Shown one piece after another: positions 8,415 to 16,509 of a DNA stretch of 64,000 nt. Source of the stretch: CBDATA01 sp965202845 (lineage in GTDB: Bacteria; Acidobacteriota; Vicinamibacteria; Marinacidobacterales; Marinacidobacteraceae); NCBI GenBank assembly GCA_965202845.1, contig OZ241856.1, positions 1,984,001-2,048,000 on the forward strand, in the 5' to 3' direction. The translations under genes were made by a program, and so were the position numbers. Position 1 is the first letter of the stretch. Each line of letters starts with the position of its first letter. The notes beneath the pieces are model-generated. The model searched no databases and was not told the origin of the DNA. It saw only the letters and a list, made by a program, of their open reading frames with translations.

Positions 8415-11281
8415 CGGCGACGAGCCTGCGCCTCGCAGCGGGCGATGAAGCGCTCCTGTTCGTCATCCAGGGGCGGGTTGGCCGCGCAGGCTTCGCGCAC
8501 CGCCGCCGCTTCAGCGTCCCGCCCCAGCGCCTCCAGCGCCTGTGCCCGCAGCCACTGCGCCCGCGCCTCGGCAGGTCGGTGCGGACGCCCGACGCCCAGG
8601 TTTTCGGGGTAGGTGAGCGCCCGCTCGAAGTGGGCGAGCGCCGTCTCCGGGTCGCCGGCCTCCAGAACCTCCCGCCCCAGTTCCATTCCGGCGCGGGAGA
8701 ACAGCCGCCAGACGGTCGCATCCCCCTCCCGGAAGGGCACCCGGGTGGCCTCCAGCATGGAGAGGGTGTCCGAAAAGCGCCCGGTGGCGTTCAGGGCGCG
8801 GGCGAGCTCGACGGTGGCGTCATGGCGGCGGCCTTCGGCGGGAATGTCGGCGAGGATCGGGATCGCCTCCGTCGGCCGACCCTGCTCCAGCAGGAAGCGG
8901 GCGAAATCCCGCTTGAGGGTCTGGTCGGCGGGCCGGGCCGCAAGCGCGCTCCGGAAGCGGCTTTCGGCGGAGGCGAACCGCCCTTCGACCTTCCAGTGGA
9001 CCATCGCCAGCGCCCGGTGGGCGGTGGAAAGCCCCGGATCGCGTCGGGTCGCGGCCTCCCAGGCGGGGACCGCCTCCCCGTACCGCCCGAGTCCCGCCAG
9101 CAGATGCCCCATCAGCAGATGCGGCTGGGCGGCGTCGGGCAGGCGCCCGGCGGCCTCCTGGAGCACTGGCAGGGATTCCGGGCGCGAGGGGAAGGCGTAG
9201 TCGAGGGGCGCGGCGAGCGCCGCCCGATCCCAGGCTTCGGGGGATGCGGACCAACCGGCGGCGTGGAAGGCGAGAACCGGGCCGGGTTCGAACCCGGCGT
9301 GCTCCCGCAGCGCCTCCAGCACGTCCAGCGCCCCTTCGGGAAGCCCGAGACCCGCGAGGGTGATGAGCAGCTCGCCGACCGCGAATTCGGGTTCGCCGAC
9401 CAGCGCCCTCAGACTCCGGGCGGCTTCGGCGCGGTCTTCGTCGGCGAGGATGCGCACCGCCCACGGGATCGGATCCACGGTTCCGCGCCCGATCCGCTCT
9501 CCGGCGAGCCGGAGCGCCGTCTCCCGCTCCCCGGCGGCCAGCCAGGCGACCGGCAGCAGCGCGCTCCGCCCCCGGGCGAACGCGGCCGCCGCCCGTTCCG
9601 GCGCTCCCTGGCGCATGCGGATGCGTCCGGCGAGCCGCCACGCGGGGATGTCCACTCCGCCCAGTCGGGTCGCCAGAAGAGCTGAATCGAGCGCGCCCGC
9701 CTCGTCGCCCAGGCCGAGCCGGGCGACCCCCTGGAGGAAGCGGGCGAAGCCGTGCTCCGGATCGGCGGCGACCACCCGGTCGAGGCGCTCGGCGGCGCGC
9801 CGGGGGAGACCCGCCTTGATGTCGAGGACCGCGAGTCCGACCGCGGCGTCAGCGTGATCCGGCGCGAGCGCCAGCGCCCGCTCATAGAGCGTCCGGGCGG
9901 ACGCCCGATCCAGGTCCTTGTCCGCCCGCTCGGCGCGCTGGAACACTTCCTGGGCGCTTCGCGGCGGGCCGGGCGCATCCAGAACCGGCGGTTCCTCCTG
10001 CGGAACTTCGAGCGGCGACCGGTAGCGCAGGACGTCGCGCCCGCCGACCCGCACCGAGACGTCCACCGGATCGGAGTCCGGCCAGACCACCTCCCGCACC
10101 GCCCGGGGGGTCAGGTCCACGGTCTCCTCGTGGTCGCCGAGCCGAATCCGCGCCCCCTCCAGCGTCCGGTGCGCCAGGAAGAGGAAGCGGTCGCCGGTTC
10201 GCTCCACCACCAGGTCGGGGGTCGCGAACTCGAAGCCCTCCCCCAGACCGAACACCGGCGCCCACTGCTCCGCCCAGGAAACCGTCTGCCCCGGCGTGAG
10301 CCAGGCGTAGTCGGACTGGGTCGGCAGCGGCCCGCTCTGCACCTCGATGTAGGGGCCGTCCTCGTCGGTGAGGGCGCGCTGGTTCGCCATGCCGTCGTCC
10401 CCCTGCCCCCAGGTCCAGCCCTTCTTTCCGGGCAGCTCCCGGTGGTCGGCGGTCTGGACGATCCCCCGGTCGGCGCCGGAGTCGTAGGCCCCGAAGAAGT
10501 CGTGGACTGCGCGGTACGCAAAGATGGAAGTGGGCTCCGGGTAGTTGGGCAGCCGGGTCATGTCCACGCCGTCGTGCTCCGGGAAGCGGGTGAAGCCGGT
10601 TCCGAAGTGGTCGCTGGCGAGCGACATCGGATAGAGGAACCGGGTTCCGTCCCTTTGCGGGAACGCGGTGTTGTTCCAGAAGTAGTACGGATGCGGCGCG
10701 TCGGTGGGGTTGAAGATGCGGATTTCCTGATCCAGCCGGGCGACCCCGGGGCGCAGCGTGAGCCGCGCCTCCCAGCCGGTGCGGAAGTTCTGCTCGATCT
10801 CGCCGATGACCAGGGTGGCGGAGCCGTCCGGGTTCCGGACCCCGGTCACGTTCACCGGCGAGAAGCTGGTGACGGTGTGCCCCTGGGGGCCCCGGTTCCA
10901 CTCGATCCCGCCGGAAATCCATGCGCCCCGGAGCGCGATCAGCCCCGGTTTGATGACCCGGTTGTTGTAGAACATCTGCTCGTTCCGGCGCTTGTCCAGA
11001 ACCCACTGGATCCGCCCGCCGATCTCCGGCAGGCAAGCGACCTTCAGGTATTCGTTTTCGAGGAAGAAGGCGCGCCACTCCCGGTCCCGCCGCTCCGAAC
11101 CCAGGTTGTCCTGCATCGTGTACGGGTAGACGATGGAGTCGTCGGTCTCCCGGAACTGGGGGTTCGGGTCATCGGGCAGCAGCGCGTAGGTGGGGATTGT
11201 CAGAACCCCCTCCGAAACCGTGACCTGGGCGGCCGCCGGAACCGACGCCAGAAGAAGGACGAGAGCGAGCAGAAGGCGCAT
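8411..11281 (-). CDS. Secreted DUF5107 domain protein with TPR repeats
   Basis: 956 residues with a signal peptide (MRLLLALVLLLASVPAAAQ). Residues about 35-370 form a DUF5107 domain, a galactose-mutarotase-like beta-sandwich: FFLENEYLKVACLPEIGGRI and YYFWNNTAFPQRDGTRFLYPM are typical. From about residue 440 to the end the chain is TPR-like helical repeats. The family is associated with carbohydrate handling in the periplasm, but no reaction is established. The gene is coupled to the RND pump by a 4-base overlap, so the two are probably made together. Its start lies 40 bases downstream of the SpoIIE gene end. It could be a scaffold that senses or presents a glycan or glycoconjugate; this is inference. 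Confidence 0.85.
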   Translation of the reverse strand: MRLLLALVLLLASVPAAAQVTVSEGVLTIPTYALLPDDPNPQFRETDDSIVYPYTMQDNLGSERRDREWRAFFLENEYLKVACLPEIGGRIQWVLDKRRNEQMFYNNRVIKPGLIALRGAWISGGIEWNRGPQGHTVTSFSPVNVTGVRNPDGSATLVIGEIEQNFRTGWEARLTLRPGVARLDQEIRIFNPTDAPHPYYFWNNTAFPQRDGTRFLYPMSLASDHFGTGFTRFPEHDGVDMTRLPNYPEPTSIFAYRAVHDFFGAYDSGADRGIVQTADHRELPGKKGWTWGQGDDGMANQRALTDEDGPYIEVQSGPLPTQSDYAWLTPGQTVSWAEQWAPVFGLGEGFEFATPDLVVERTGDRFLFLAHRTLEGARIRLGDHEETVDLTPRAVREVVWPDSDPVDVSVRVGGRDVLRYRSPLEVPQEEPPVLDAPGPPRSAQEVFQRAERADKDLDRASARTLYERALALAPDHADAAVGLAVLDIKAGLPRRAAERLDRVVAADPEHGFARFLQGVARLGLGDEAGALDSALLATRLGGVDIPAWRLAGRIRMRQGAPERAAAAFARGRSALLPVAWLAAGERETALRLAGERIGRGTVDPIPWAVRILADEDRAEAARSLRALVGEPEFAVGELLITLAGLGLPEGALDVLEALREHAGFEPGPVLAFHAAGWSASPEAWDRAALAAPLDYAFPSRPESLPVLQEAAGRLPDAAQPHLLMGHLLAGLGRYGEAVPAWEAATRRDPGLSTAHRALAMVHWKVEGRFASAESRFRSALAARPADQTLKRDFARFLLEQGRPTEAIPILADIPAEGRRHDATVELARALNATGRFSDTLSMLEATRVPFREGDATVWRLFSRAGMELGREVLEAGDPETALAHFERALTYPENLGVGRPHRPAEARAQWLRAQALEALGRDAEAAAVREACAANPPLDDEQERFIARCEAQARRR

Positions 11282-11321
11282 GGGAGGGAACCCTTGCGGA
11301 GTCTATGCCCCCCGGGGGGAG

Positions 11322-12581
11322 TCAGACGGCGCGCAGCGCCACCACGGTGGCGTCGTCCTCCGGCGCCCCGCCGCGGAACTGGCGGACGTCCCGCAGGATC
11401 AGGTCGCAGATGTCCACCGCCGGAGTGTGGCGGTCGCGTTCCTGGCGCAACAGCGCGGCGAGCCGCTTCCTTCCGTAGACCTCTCCGTCCCGGTTCGCCG
11501 ACTCGGTGATCCCGTCGGTGGGAAGCGCGAGCAGGTCGCCGCTCGCCAGCTGGATCCCCTGCTCAAAGTAGCGCGGAGCGGGGAAGAGTCCCACCGGCAG
11601 CCCGGAGGCGGTGATTTCCTCGACGGTTCCGTCGGCGCGCGCCAGGATCGGCGGCAGGTGGCCGGCGTTGATGTGCACAATGCGGCGCAGCGGCACATCG
11701 AGCACCCCGTAGAACAGGGTAGCGTATCGGGTCTCGCCCACCGACTCGAAGAGCAGCCGGTTGATCCGGTTGAAGATGGCGCGGAGCGCGAGGCTCGACG
11801 AGGCGAGCGAATACACCGCCGCCCGCAGCACCCCGACCAGGAGCGCCGCCGGCACCCCCTTCCCCGCCACATCGGCCACCGCGATGCCGTAGCGGTCCTC
11901 GCCGAGCGGGATGAAGTCGTAGTAGTCCCCGCCCACCTGGGAACAGGGTTCGTAGGCCGCCGCCAGGTCCATGTGGTCCAGTTGCGGCACTGCGTGGGGA
12001 AGCAGGTCCTGGAGAACCCGCCCTGCGACTTCGAGTTCGGAGACGAGTTCGCGGCGGGCGAGCGCCTCCCGGTGGAGGAGGAGCCGCTCGAGGGACGGCG
12101 CGGCGCCCCCGGCGTAGGAGCGGAGCGTCTGCTGGTCCGCCTCGTCGAAGACGTCCGGCTGCGTCGCCTCGAGGACGAGCGCCCCCACCCGGCGGCCGCC
12201 GGCGCCCAGCACCGGCGTCGCCAGCGCCGACCGCGCCCCGGCGCTGATGTCCGGATCCGCCGACGGTTCCCCGTCAGGGGACGCCGACCAGACTTCGCAG
12301 CGCCCGGAAGCCAGCGTCCGGCTGACGATGCCGTCCGGCTTCGGGATTTCGTCCCCGCGCTGGCGCGGAGGCCACGCCGCCCGCCTCCCCCGCTCGCGAC
12401 GCGCCAGGACGTGGACGCCGTCGAGGCGCAGCACCGTGAGGGTGGCGCGATCCGCCGCCGGCAGCACGAGGCGCGCCCCGGCGAGCGCCTGGTCCCCGGT
12501 GCGCCCGACTTCGAGGCTCCGCCCCATCTCCTGGAACGCCTGGAGCAGACGGCGCTCCCGGTTCATGGGATCGCCCGTCAT
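11322..12581 (-). CDS. GAF-SpoIIE (PP2C-type) serine phosphatase regulator
   Basis: 419 residues from ATG 12581, chosen because it overlaps the DUF488 stop as ATGA; a longer open frame upstream lies inside the neighbouring gene. Residues about 20-165 look like a GAF sensor. A short coiled linker (LVSELEVAGRVLQDLLP) leads to the SpoIIE/PP2C domain with the metal-binding motifs QVGGDYYDF and VADVAGKGVPAALL, NAGHLPPIL and PEDDATVVALR. Such proteins dephosphorylate anti-sigma-factor antagonists of the RsbU/RsbV type. No partner anti-sigma or STAS gene is in the window, so the target is unknown. Confidence 0.92.
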   Translation of the reverse strand: MTGDPMNRERRLLQAFQEMGRSLEVGRTGDQALAGARLVLPAADRATLTVLRLDGVHVLARRERGRRAAWPPRQRGDEIPKPDGIVSRTLASGRCEVWSASPDGEPSADPDISAGARSALATPVLGAGGRRVGALVLEATQPDVFDEADQQTLRSYAGGAAPSLERLLLHREALARRELVSELEVAGRVLQDLLPHAVPQLDHMDLAAAYEPCSQVGGDYYDFIPLGEDRYGIAVADVAGKGVPAALLVGVLRAAVYSLASSSLALRAIFNRINRLLFESVGETRYATLFYGVLDVPLRRIVHINAGHLPPILARADGTVEEITASGLPVGLFPAPRYFEQGIQLASGDLLALPTDGITESANRDGEVYGRKRLAALLRQERDRHTPAVDICDLILRDVRQFRGGAPEDDATVVALRAV

Positions 12582-13168
12582 TTCTTGCTTCGGTGTCCGA
12601 ATCGACGCGCCTGCCGATCGAGCGCTTTCCGGATCCGCTCGGCGCGGGACCCGGGAAAGAGTCCTTCCGGCGTCATCTTGTGCATCTGCAGCAGCCGTTC
12701 CATCGCGTCGGCGTGCGACTCCAGATCGCCATCGGCCCGGATGTGGGCCAACCCGACGCCTCGCGCTTCGAGCGCCGGGGCGATCAGCAGGACGCGGTGG
12801 CAGGCGAGCGGCTCCCGTTCGGCGCACATGAGCGCGATCCGGCGACGTTCGGCGTCCTGGACCACCTGGTCCAGTCCCCGCCGGAATGCATCGGTGTTGC
12901 GGAGCCGTTCGTAGTCGATGCGCCCCTCCCCGTCGTAGAACGAGGGGTCCTTCGAGCGTCCTCCCAATTCGGCCCCCATGAAGATGTACTGGATCCGATG
13001 CGGCTCCAGGCTCCCGGCCAGGGTCTCGCGGTTGAACTGCGGGTTGAAGCGGCTCCAGGGCGCCGCCCGGACGTCGGCCAGCGCCTCCACTTCGTGGCGC
13101 TTCAGCAGGTCGGCGAACTTCTCCGCGGAGTGCGTCGAGTGCCCGACCGTCAGCACCGTCGTGTTCAT
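12578..13168 (-). CDS. DUF488 family protein
   Basis: 196 residues from ATG 13168. The frame continues upstream without a stop, but that part is antisense to the lectin gene and has no family resemblance. Diagnostic motifs are LTVGHSTHSAEKFADLL at the N terminus, DVRAAPWSRFNPQFN, and the conserved cysteine-histidine stretch ALMCAEREPLACHR. DUF488 proteins are widespread and biochemically undefined; a nucleic-acid-related or redox role has been proposed for relatives but is not shown here. The stop overlaps the ATG of the GAF-SpoIIE gene, so the two are co-translated. Confidence 0.9.
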   Translation of the reverse strand: MNTTVLTVGHSTHSAEKFADLLKRHEVEALADVRAAPWSRFNPQFNRETLAGSLEPHRIQYIFMGAELGGRSKDPSFYDGEGRIDYERLRNTDAFRRGLDQVVQDAERRRIALMCAEREPLACHRVLLIAPALEARGVGLAHIRADGDLESHADAMERLLQMHKMTPEGLFPGSRAERIRKALDRQARRFGHRSKK

Positions 13169-13191
13169 TACGACCGGCGCGGACGGGAACC

Positions 13192-13824
13192 CTACCGGGG
13201 GTGGGCGAAGCAGTAGAAGAGTCCGTCGCCGCCGGTCCCCTGGAGATCGGCCTGACCGCACCCGCGGGAGCCGTGCGCCGAGTTCCACGACGTCCCGTCG
13301 TCGCCTCCCCCGATCCGGTCGTGGTGCCCCACCCGCGCGCTTCCGTCGCTGCGGTTGCTGGTCCAGTTGGAGCAGTTGGCGTCCCCGCCGTCGTCGTTCC
13401 GATGCCGGGTTCCGGCGGCGGCGGTTCCGGTGATGATGTCGTGCCGGTTCACGTCGTCGCCGCGTCCGCTGATGACCGCGCCGGACTCGGAAATCGAGTT
13501 CTCCTTGCTCAGCTTGTTGTTCGCGCTGTGGAGATCGGCGACATCCCTGGCGACCATCACCCCGTTCGCATTGTGCCAGGGGCCGCTCCCGATCCGGTCG
13601 CGGGCGTCCGCGTCGTCGGTGCTGAGATAGGCGCGCCAGACCAGCCCGGAATCGGCGCCCGCCTCCCCGGCGAGCGCGGCGCAATGGGCGTCGGCGCCGT
13701 CCAGTCCGCCGAGATTCGCCCCGTCTCCGGCGCCCCGGCTGGTCAGGAAAAAGGTCATGGGCTCCTGGGCGACGGCGGGACTCCCCGCAAGCAGCAAAAG
13801 CATGAGGATGGCGGCGTGGCGCAT
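13192..13824 (-). CDS. Secreted lectin-like protein (endostatin/C-type-lectin-like fold)
   Basis: 210 residues with a signal peptide (MRHAAILMLLLLAGSPAVAQ). The mature part has FFLTSRGAGDGANLGGLDGADAHC, WRAYLSTDDADARDRIGSGPW and a C-terminal SWNSAHGSRGCGQADLQGT-GGDGLFYCF block. This pattern is shared by a group of bacterial secreted proteins usually named lectin and similar to the collagen XVIII endostatin / C-type-lectin fold. Four cysteines could form disulfides in the periplasm. A ligand has not been established. It lies between the YkvI-like gene and DUF488 on the same strand. Confidence 0.8.
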   Translation of the reverse strand: MRHAAILMLLLLAGSPAVAQEPMTFFLTSRGAGDGANLGGLDGADAHCAALAGEAGADSGLVWRAYLSTDDADARDRIGSGPWHNANGVMVARDVADLHSANNKLSKENSISESGAVISGRGDDVNRHDIITGTAAAGTRHRNDDGGDANCSNWTSNRSDGSARVGHHDRIGGGDDGTSWNSAHGSRGCGQADLQGTGGDGLFYCFAHPR

Positions 13825-13874
13825 GGTTTTCGACTCCCTTTCCCCGGCGCGGATTGTAGGCCGCCGCAAGGATC

Positions 13875-14972
13875 TCAGGCGGAACGCCGGAACCGGCGGA
13901 CCCCGAACCAGAACAGCGGCAGGATGAAGATGACCCAGAAGCCGTAAGTGAGAATCCGGTAGCCGATGCCGATCAGATCCTCGAGCCCGGCCTGGGCAAG
14001 CAGGACGGCGGCCAGCAGGACGAACGTGGAGGTCACGGGGCGCAGCCACGCCTTGAGCTCCCGGCCGCCTTCCTCCATCGCCCGGGCGATCCGCTCGTTG
14101 AAGGCGTGGATCAGGCTGGTCGCGGTCTCGATGAGGGTGCCGAACAGGACCAGCTGGAAGGCGGCGAGCAGAATCGGCGACCCGATGTGCCCCAGCAGCG
14201 TCAGCGACGGAACCGTCTCCTCCAGCATCGACGGCCCGAACCCGGCGATGGCGATGAAGAAGAACACCGCCGGGAGGATGCCGATGGGGCCGGCGAGCAG
14301 TCCGGCGAGCACTGCATCGCGACGGGTTCTCAGATGGTGGGCGCAGAAGAGCACCGCCGGGAGCGTCCCCACGTTGTAGGCCATGTACTCGGCGCCGCCC
14401 AGCGCCCAGTCGCGGGTGATTTCCCCGGTTCGGAGGGCGGTTCCGATTTCGGGGCCGAAGGAGCGCAGCGCGGCGACCAGCACCGCGATGTACACCGCGT
14501 AGAGCGCCAAGGACCAGAACGAGAGGAAACTCTCGACCGTCCGGGTCCCCTTCATCACCAGCCAGCCCACCGCCAGCATGATGACGAGGACGCCGGCGGC
14601 GTAGGGCAGGCCGAGCGAACGGGAGACCACCTCGCCGCCGGCCGCCGCCACCACCGAGACCACCACCAGCATGGAAGCCAGGTAGATCGCCTCGTAGAGG
14701 CCGTTCCACCGCCCCAGCAGCGCCCGGGCGAACGTCCGGTAGTCGAACGCCCGCGCCCGGCGCGCCACCTCGAAGGTCAGCGCGCAGACCACCGACCACA
14801 GCGGCACGGTGACCACCAGCATCGCCAGCAGGCCGCCGAGCACCCCCTTGGTCAGGAAGAAGTCCACCAGCTCGCGCCCGGTGCCGTACCCCCCGGCGAT
14901 CATCATCGACTGGAAGCAGAAGCCGGGGAGCAGGAGCCGCTGGAACCAGTCGGAGCGGAGGGGGTTCTTCAT
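13875..14972 (-). CDS. YkvI-like integral membrane protein (COG3949)
   Basis: 365 residues with about ten hydrophobic segments. The start LPGFCFQSMMIAGGYGTGRELVDFFLTKG resembles the substrate-binding unwound TM1 of APC/LeuT-fold carriers, and the length fits the YkvI family of uncharacterised membrane proteins. It probably transports a small amine or amino-acid-like solute, but no substrate can be read from sequence. It is the first gene of the minus-strand run and is divergent from the NTF2-like gene, with only 44 bases between starts, so their promoters must be compact and adjacent. Confidence 0.8.
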   Translation of the reverse strand: MKNPLRSDWFQRLLLPGFCFQSMMIAGGYGTGRELVDFFLTKGVLGGLLAMLVVTVPLWSVVCALTFEVARRARAFDYRTFARALLGRWNGLYEAIYLASMLVVVSVVAAAGGEVVSRSLGLPYAAGVLVIMLAVGWLVMKGTRTVESFLSFWSLALYAVYIAVLVAALRSFGPEIGTALRTGEITRDWALGGAEYMAYNVGTLPAVLFCAHHLRTRRDAVLAGLLAGPIGILPAVFFFIAIAGFGPSMLEETVPSLTLLGHIGSPILLAAFQLVLFGTLIETATSLIHAFNERIARAMEEGGRELKAWLRPVTSTFVLLAAVLLAQAGLEDLIGIGYRILTYGFWVIFILPLFWFGVRRFRRSA

Positions 14973-15016
14973 GCGGAGCTTCGGAGCATATGCGGGCGGG
15001 TATGCTCCGGGGCGTC

Positions 15017-15562
15017 ATGGAGCTATCCGTGGGCGCGCGCGGGCTGCGAACGGCGTTCGCCACCGGGCTGCTTCTTTTCGTCGCCGTCCCGCTTTTCGCC
15101 CAATCCCCGGGAGTCGAGCTGGTGGAGCGGTGGTTCCGGCTGGCGGGAGACTTGGGCGAGGACCCGGCAAGCCACCGGGAGTTCCTCGATCTCTACGAGG
15201 AGGACGCGCTCCACATCCAGGGGCCGGCGGGGACCCACCAGCGCGGAACCGCGATGTTCCGGGGCCGGGAGAAGGTGGCGCTGCTGATCGCCGGGCTGGT
15301 GGAGCGCTGGAAGGACCACACGCTTCGCATCGAGGTTTCGACCGCCGCCGAAGTCTCGGAAGCGGTGCTCCCGGAAGCCCCCGGCCCCTGGGGGGGAACC
15401 CTGGTGGCGGCGCAGTTCGTCCTTTCCGGGACGCGCCGCGACGAGGAGCGCCGGTACACGGTTCCGGCCGCCGGGTTCTTCCGGGTTCGCGGCGACCGAC
15501 TGAACCGGGTGCGCATCTATCTCGGCATGGGCGAAGCCGCCGAGGTGGAGATCCAGCAGTAG
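15017..15562 (+). CDS. Secreted NTF2-like (SnoaL-type) protein
   Basis: 181 residues from ATG 15017, preferred over in-frame ATGs at 14990 and 15002 because it gives a normal signal peptide (RTAFATGLLLFVAVPLFAQ). The mature part has the NTF2/SnoaL layout: an N-terminal helix (VELVERWFRLAGDL), LDLYEEDALHIQGPAGTHQRG, and paired C-terminal strands ending in RVRIYLGMGEAAEVEI. Many such proteins are small-ligand binders or isomerases; no catalytic pair can be assigned. It ends 9 bases before the convergent homocysteine methyltransferase gene. Confidence 0.75.
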   Translation: MELSVGARGLRTAFATGLLLFVAVPLFAQSPGVELVERWFRLAGDLGEDPASHREFLDLYEEDALHIQGPAGTHQRGTAMFRGREKVALLIAGLVERWKDHTLRIEVSTAAEVSEAVLPEAPGPWGGTLVAAQFVLSGTRRDEERRYTVPAAGFFRVRGDRLNRVRIYLGMGEAAEVEIQQ

Positions 15563-15571
15563 GTCGCCGGA

Positions 15572-16504
15572 TCAGGCGAGCGCCGCGCCGATCCTGCGAA
15601 TGTCGTCCGGCCCCACCCGGCAGCATCCGCCGATGGCGGCGGCGCCGAGCCGCTTCCACTCCCGGGCGAGCGCCGGGAGTTCCGCGGTCTCCGCGGGGGC
15701 TTCCCACGCCTTGCGAACCGGATCCCAGGCGCCGTCCCCGTTCGGGTAGACGACGACCGACTTCCCGCCGCGCCGGAGCGCGGGGATGAGCGGGGCTATG
15801 TGGCGGGGCGCCGAGCAGTTCACTCCAACGGCGATCACCCCGGAGGCGGCGGCGAGATCGGCGGCGGCCGCTGCGGCCGGGGTCCCGTCGCACAGGTGGA
15901 CATCGTCCCGGCAGCTGAAGCTGATCCAGGCGGGCGGCGCGGGGGCCGGCAGCCGGGCGAGGAGGGCGGCGAGCGCCCGCGCTTCCCGGCGCGAAGGGAT
16001 GGTCTCGATCGCCAGCAGGTCGGCGCCGGAGGCGGCCAGCAGGGCGAGGCGCCGCTCGTGGAACGCGGCAAGCGCGTCGTCCACTCCCCGGTAGTCCCCG
16101 GTGTATTCGGAGCCGTCGGCGAGAAACGCCCCGTAGGGGCCGATGCTGGCGGCGACCAGGGGACGGCGCGCCGGCTGACGCTCCCGGACGAAGCGGTCGC
16201 GCTCCCGAACCGCGATCCGGATCGCGTCCCGGAACACCCGCTCCGCCCCGGCGTCGGAGAGGCCGTGGCGGCGCAGCCCCGGAAAGCTCGCCTGGTAGGT
16301 CGCGGCGATGATGCACCCGGCGCCCGCCTCCAGGTAGCGGGCGTGCGCAGCGGCGACCGCCTCCGGCGCCTCCAGCAGCGCCCGCGCCGACCAGAGGTCG
16401 TGGTTGAGGTCGAACCCGGCCGCTTCCAGATCGGTGGCGAGTCCCCCGTCCAGCAGCAGCGCGCCGGGACCGCCGAACAGCCCCCGCCTCCCGCGTCGTC
16501 GCAC
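15572..16504 (-). CDS. mmuM: Homocysteine S-methyltransferase
   Basis: 310 residues from GTG 16504, just after the type IIG gene's stop; the frame is open further upstream but overlaps that gene. A CTG at 16471 follows a good GGAGG and is an alternative. The Zn-thiolate site is complete: GVNCS in the middle and GGCC (C294-C295) near the end, as in MmuM/BHMT barrels. LLLDGGLATDLEAAGFDL is the typical N-terminal strand. It would transfer a methyl group from S-methylmethionine or SAM to homocysteine in the cytosol, forming methionine. Gene symbol given by family; substrate choice is inferred. Confidence 0.88.
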   Translation of the reverse strand: MRRRGRRGLFGGPGALLLDGGLATDLEAAGFDLNHDLWSARALLEAPEAVAAAHARYLEAGAGCIIAATYQASFPGLRRHGLSDAGAERVFRDAIRIAVRERDRFVRERQPARRPLVAASIGPYGAFLADGSEYTGDYRGVDDALAAFHERRLALLAASGADLLAIETIPSRREARALAALLARLPAPAPPAWISFSCRDDVHLCDGTPAAAAAADLAAASGVIAVGVNCSAPRHIAPLIPALRRGGKSVVVYPNGDGAWDPVRKAWEAPAETAELPALAREWKRLGAAAIGGCCRVGPDDIRRIGAALA

Positions 16505-16509
16505 TCGGA

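Noticed and set aside
5358..8612. 1084-residue plus-strand open frame
   Set aside because: Antisense of the RND pump; composition is Asp/Arg/His-rich with no family resemblance, a typical GC-rich shadow.
9752..11509. 585-residue plus-strand open frame
   Set aside because: Mirror of the DUF5107-TPR gene, without motifs; the minus-strand protein has a signal peptide and known domain.
13192..15063. 623-residue minus-strand frame joining YkvI region to the lectin
   Set aside because: Only the last 210 residues are real; the upstream part is an out-of-phase reading of the YkvI-like gene.
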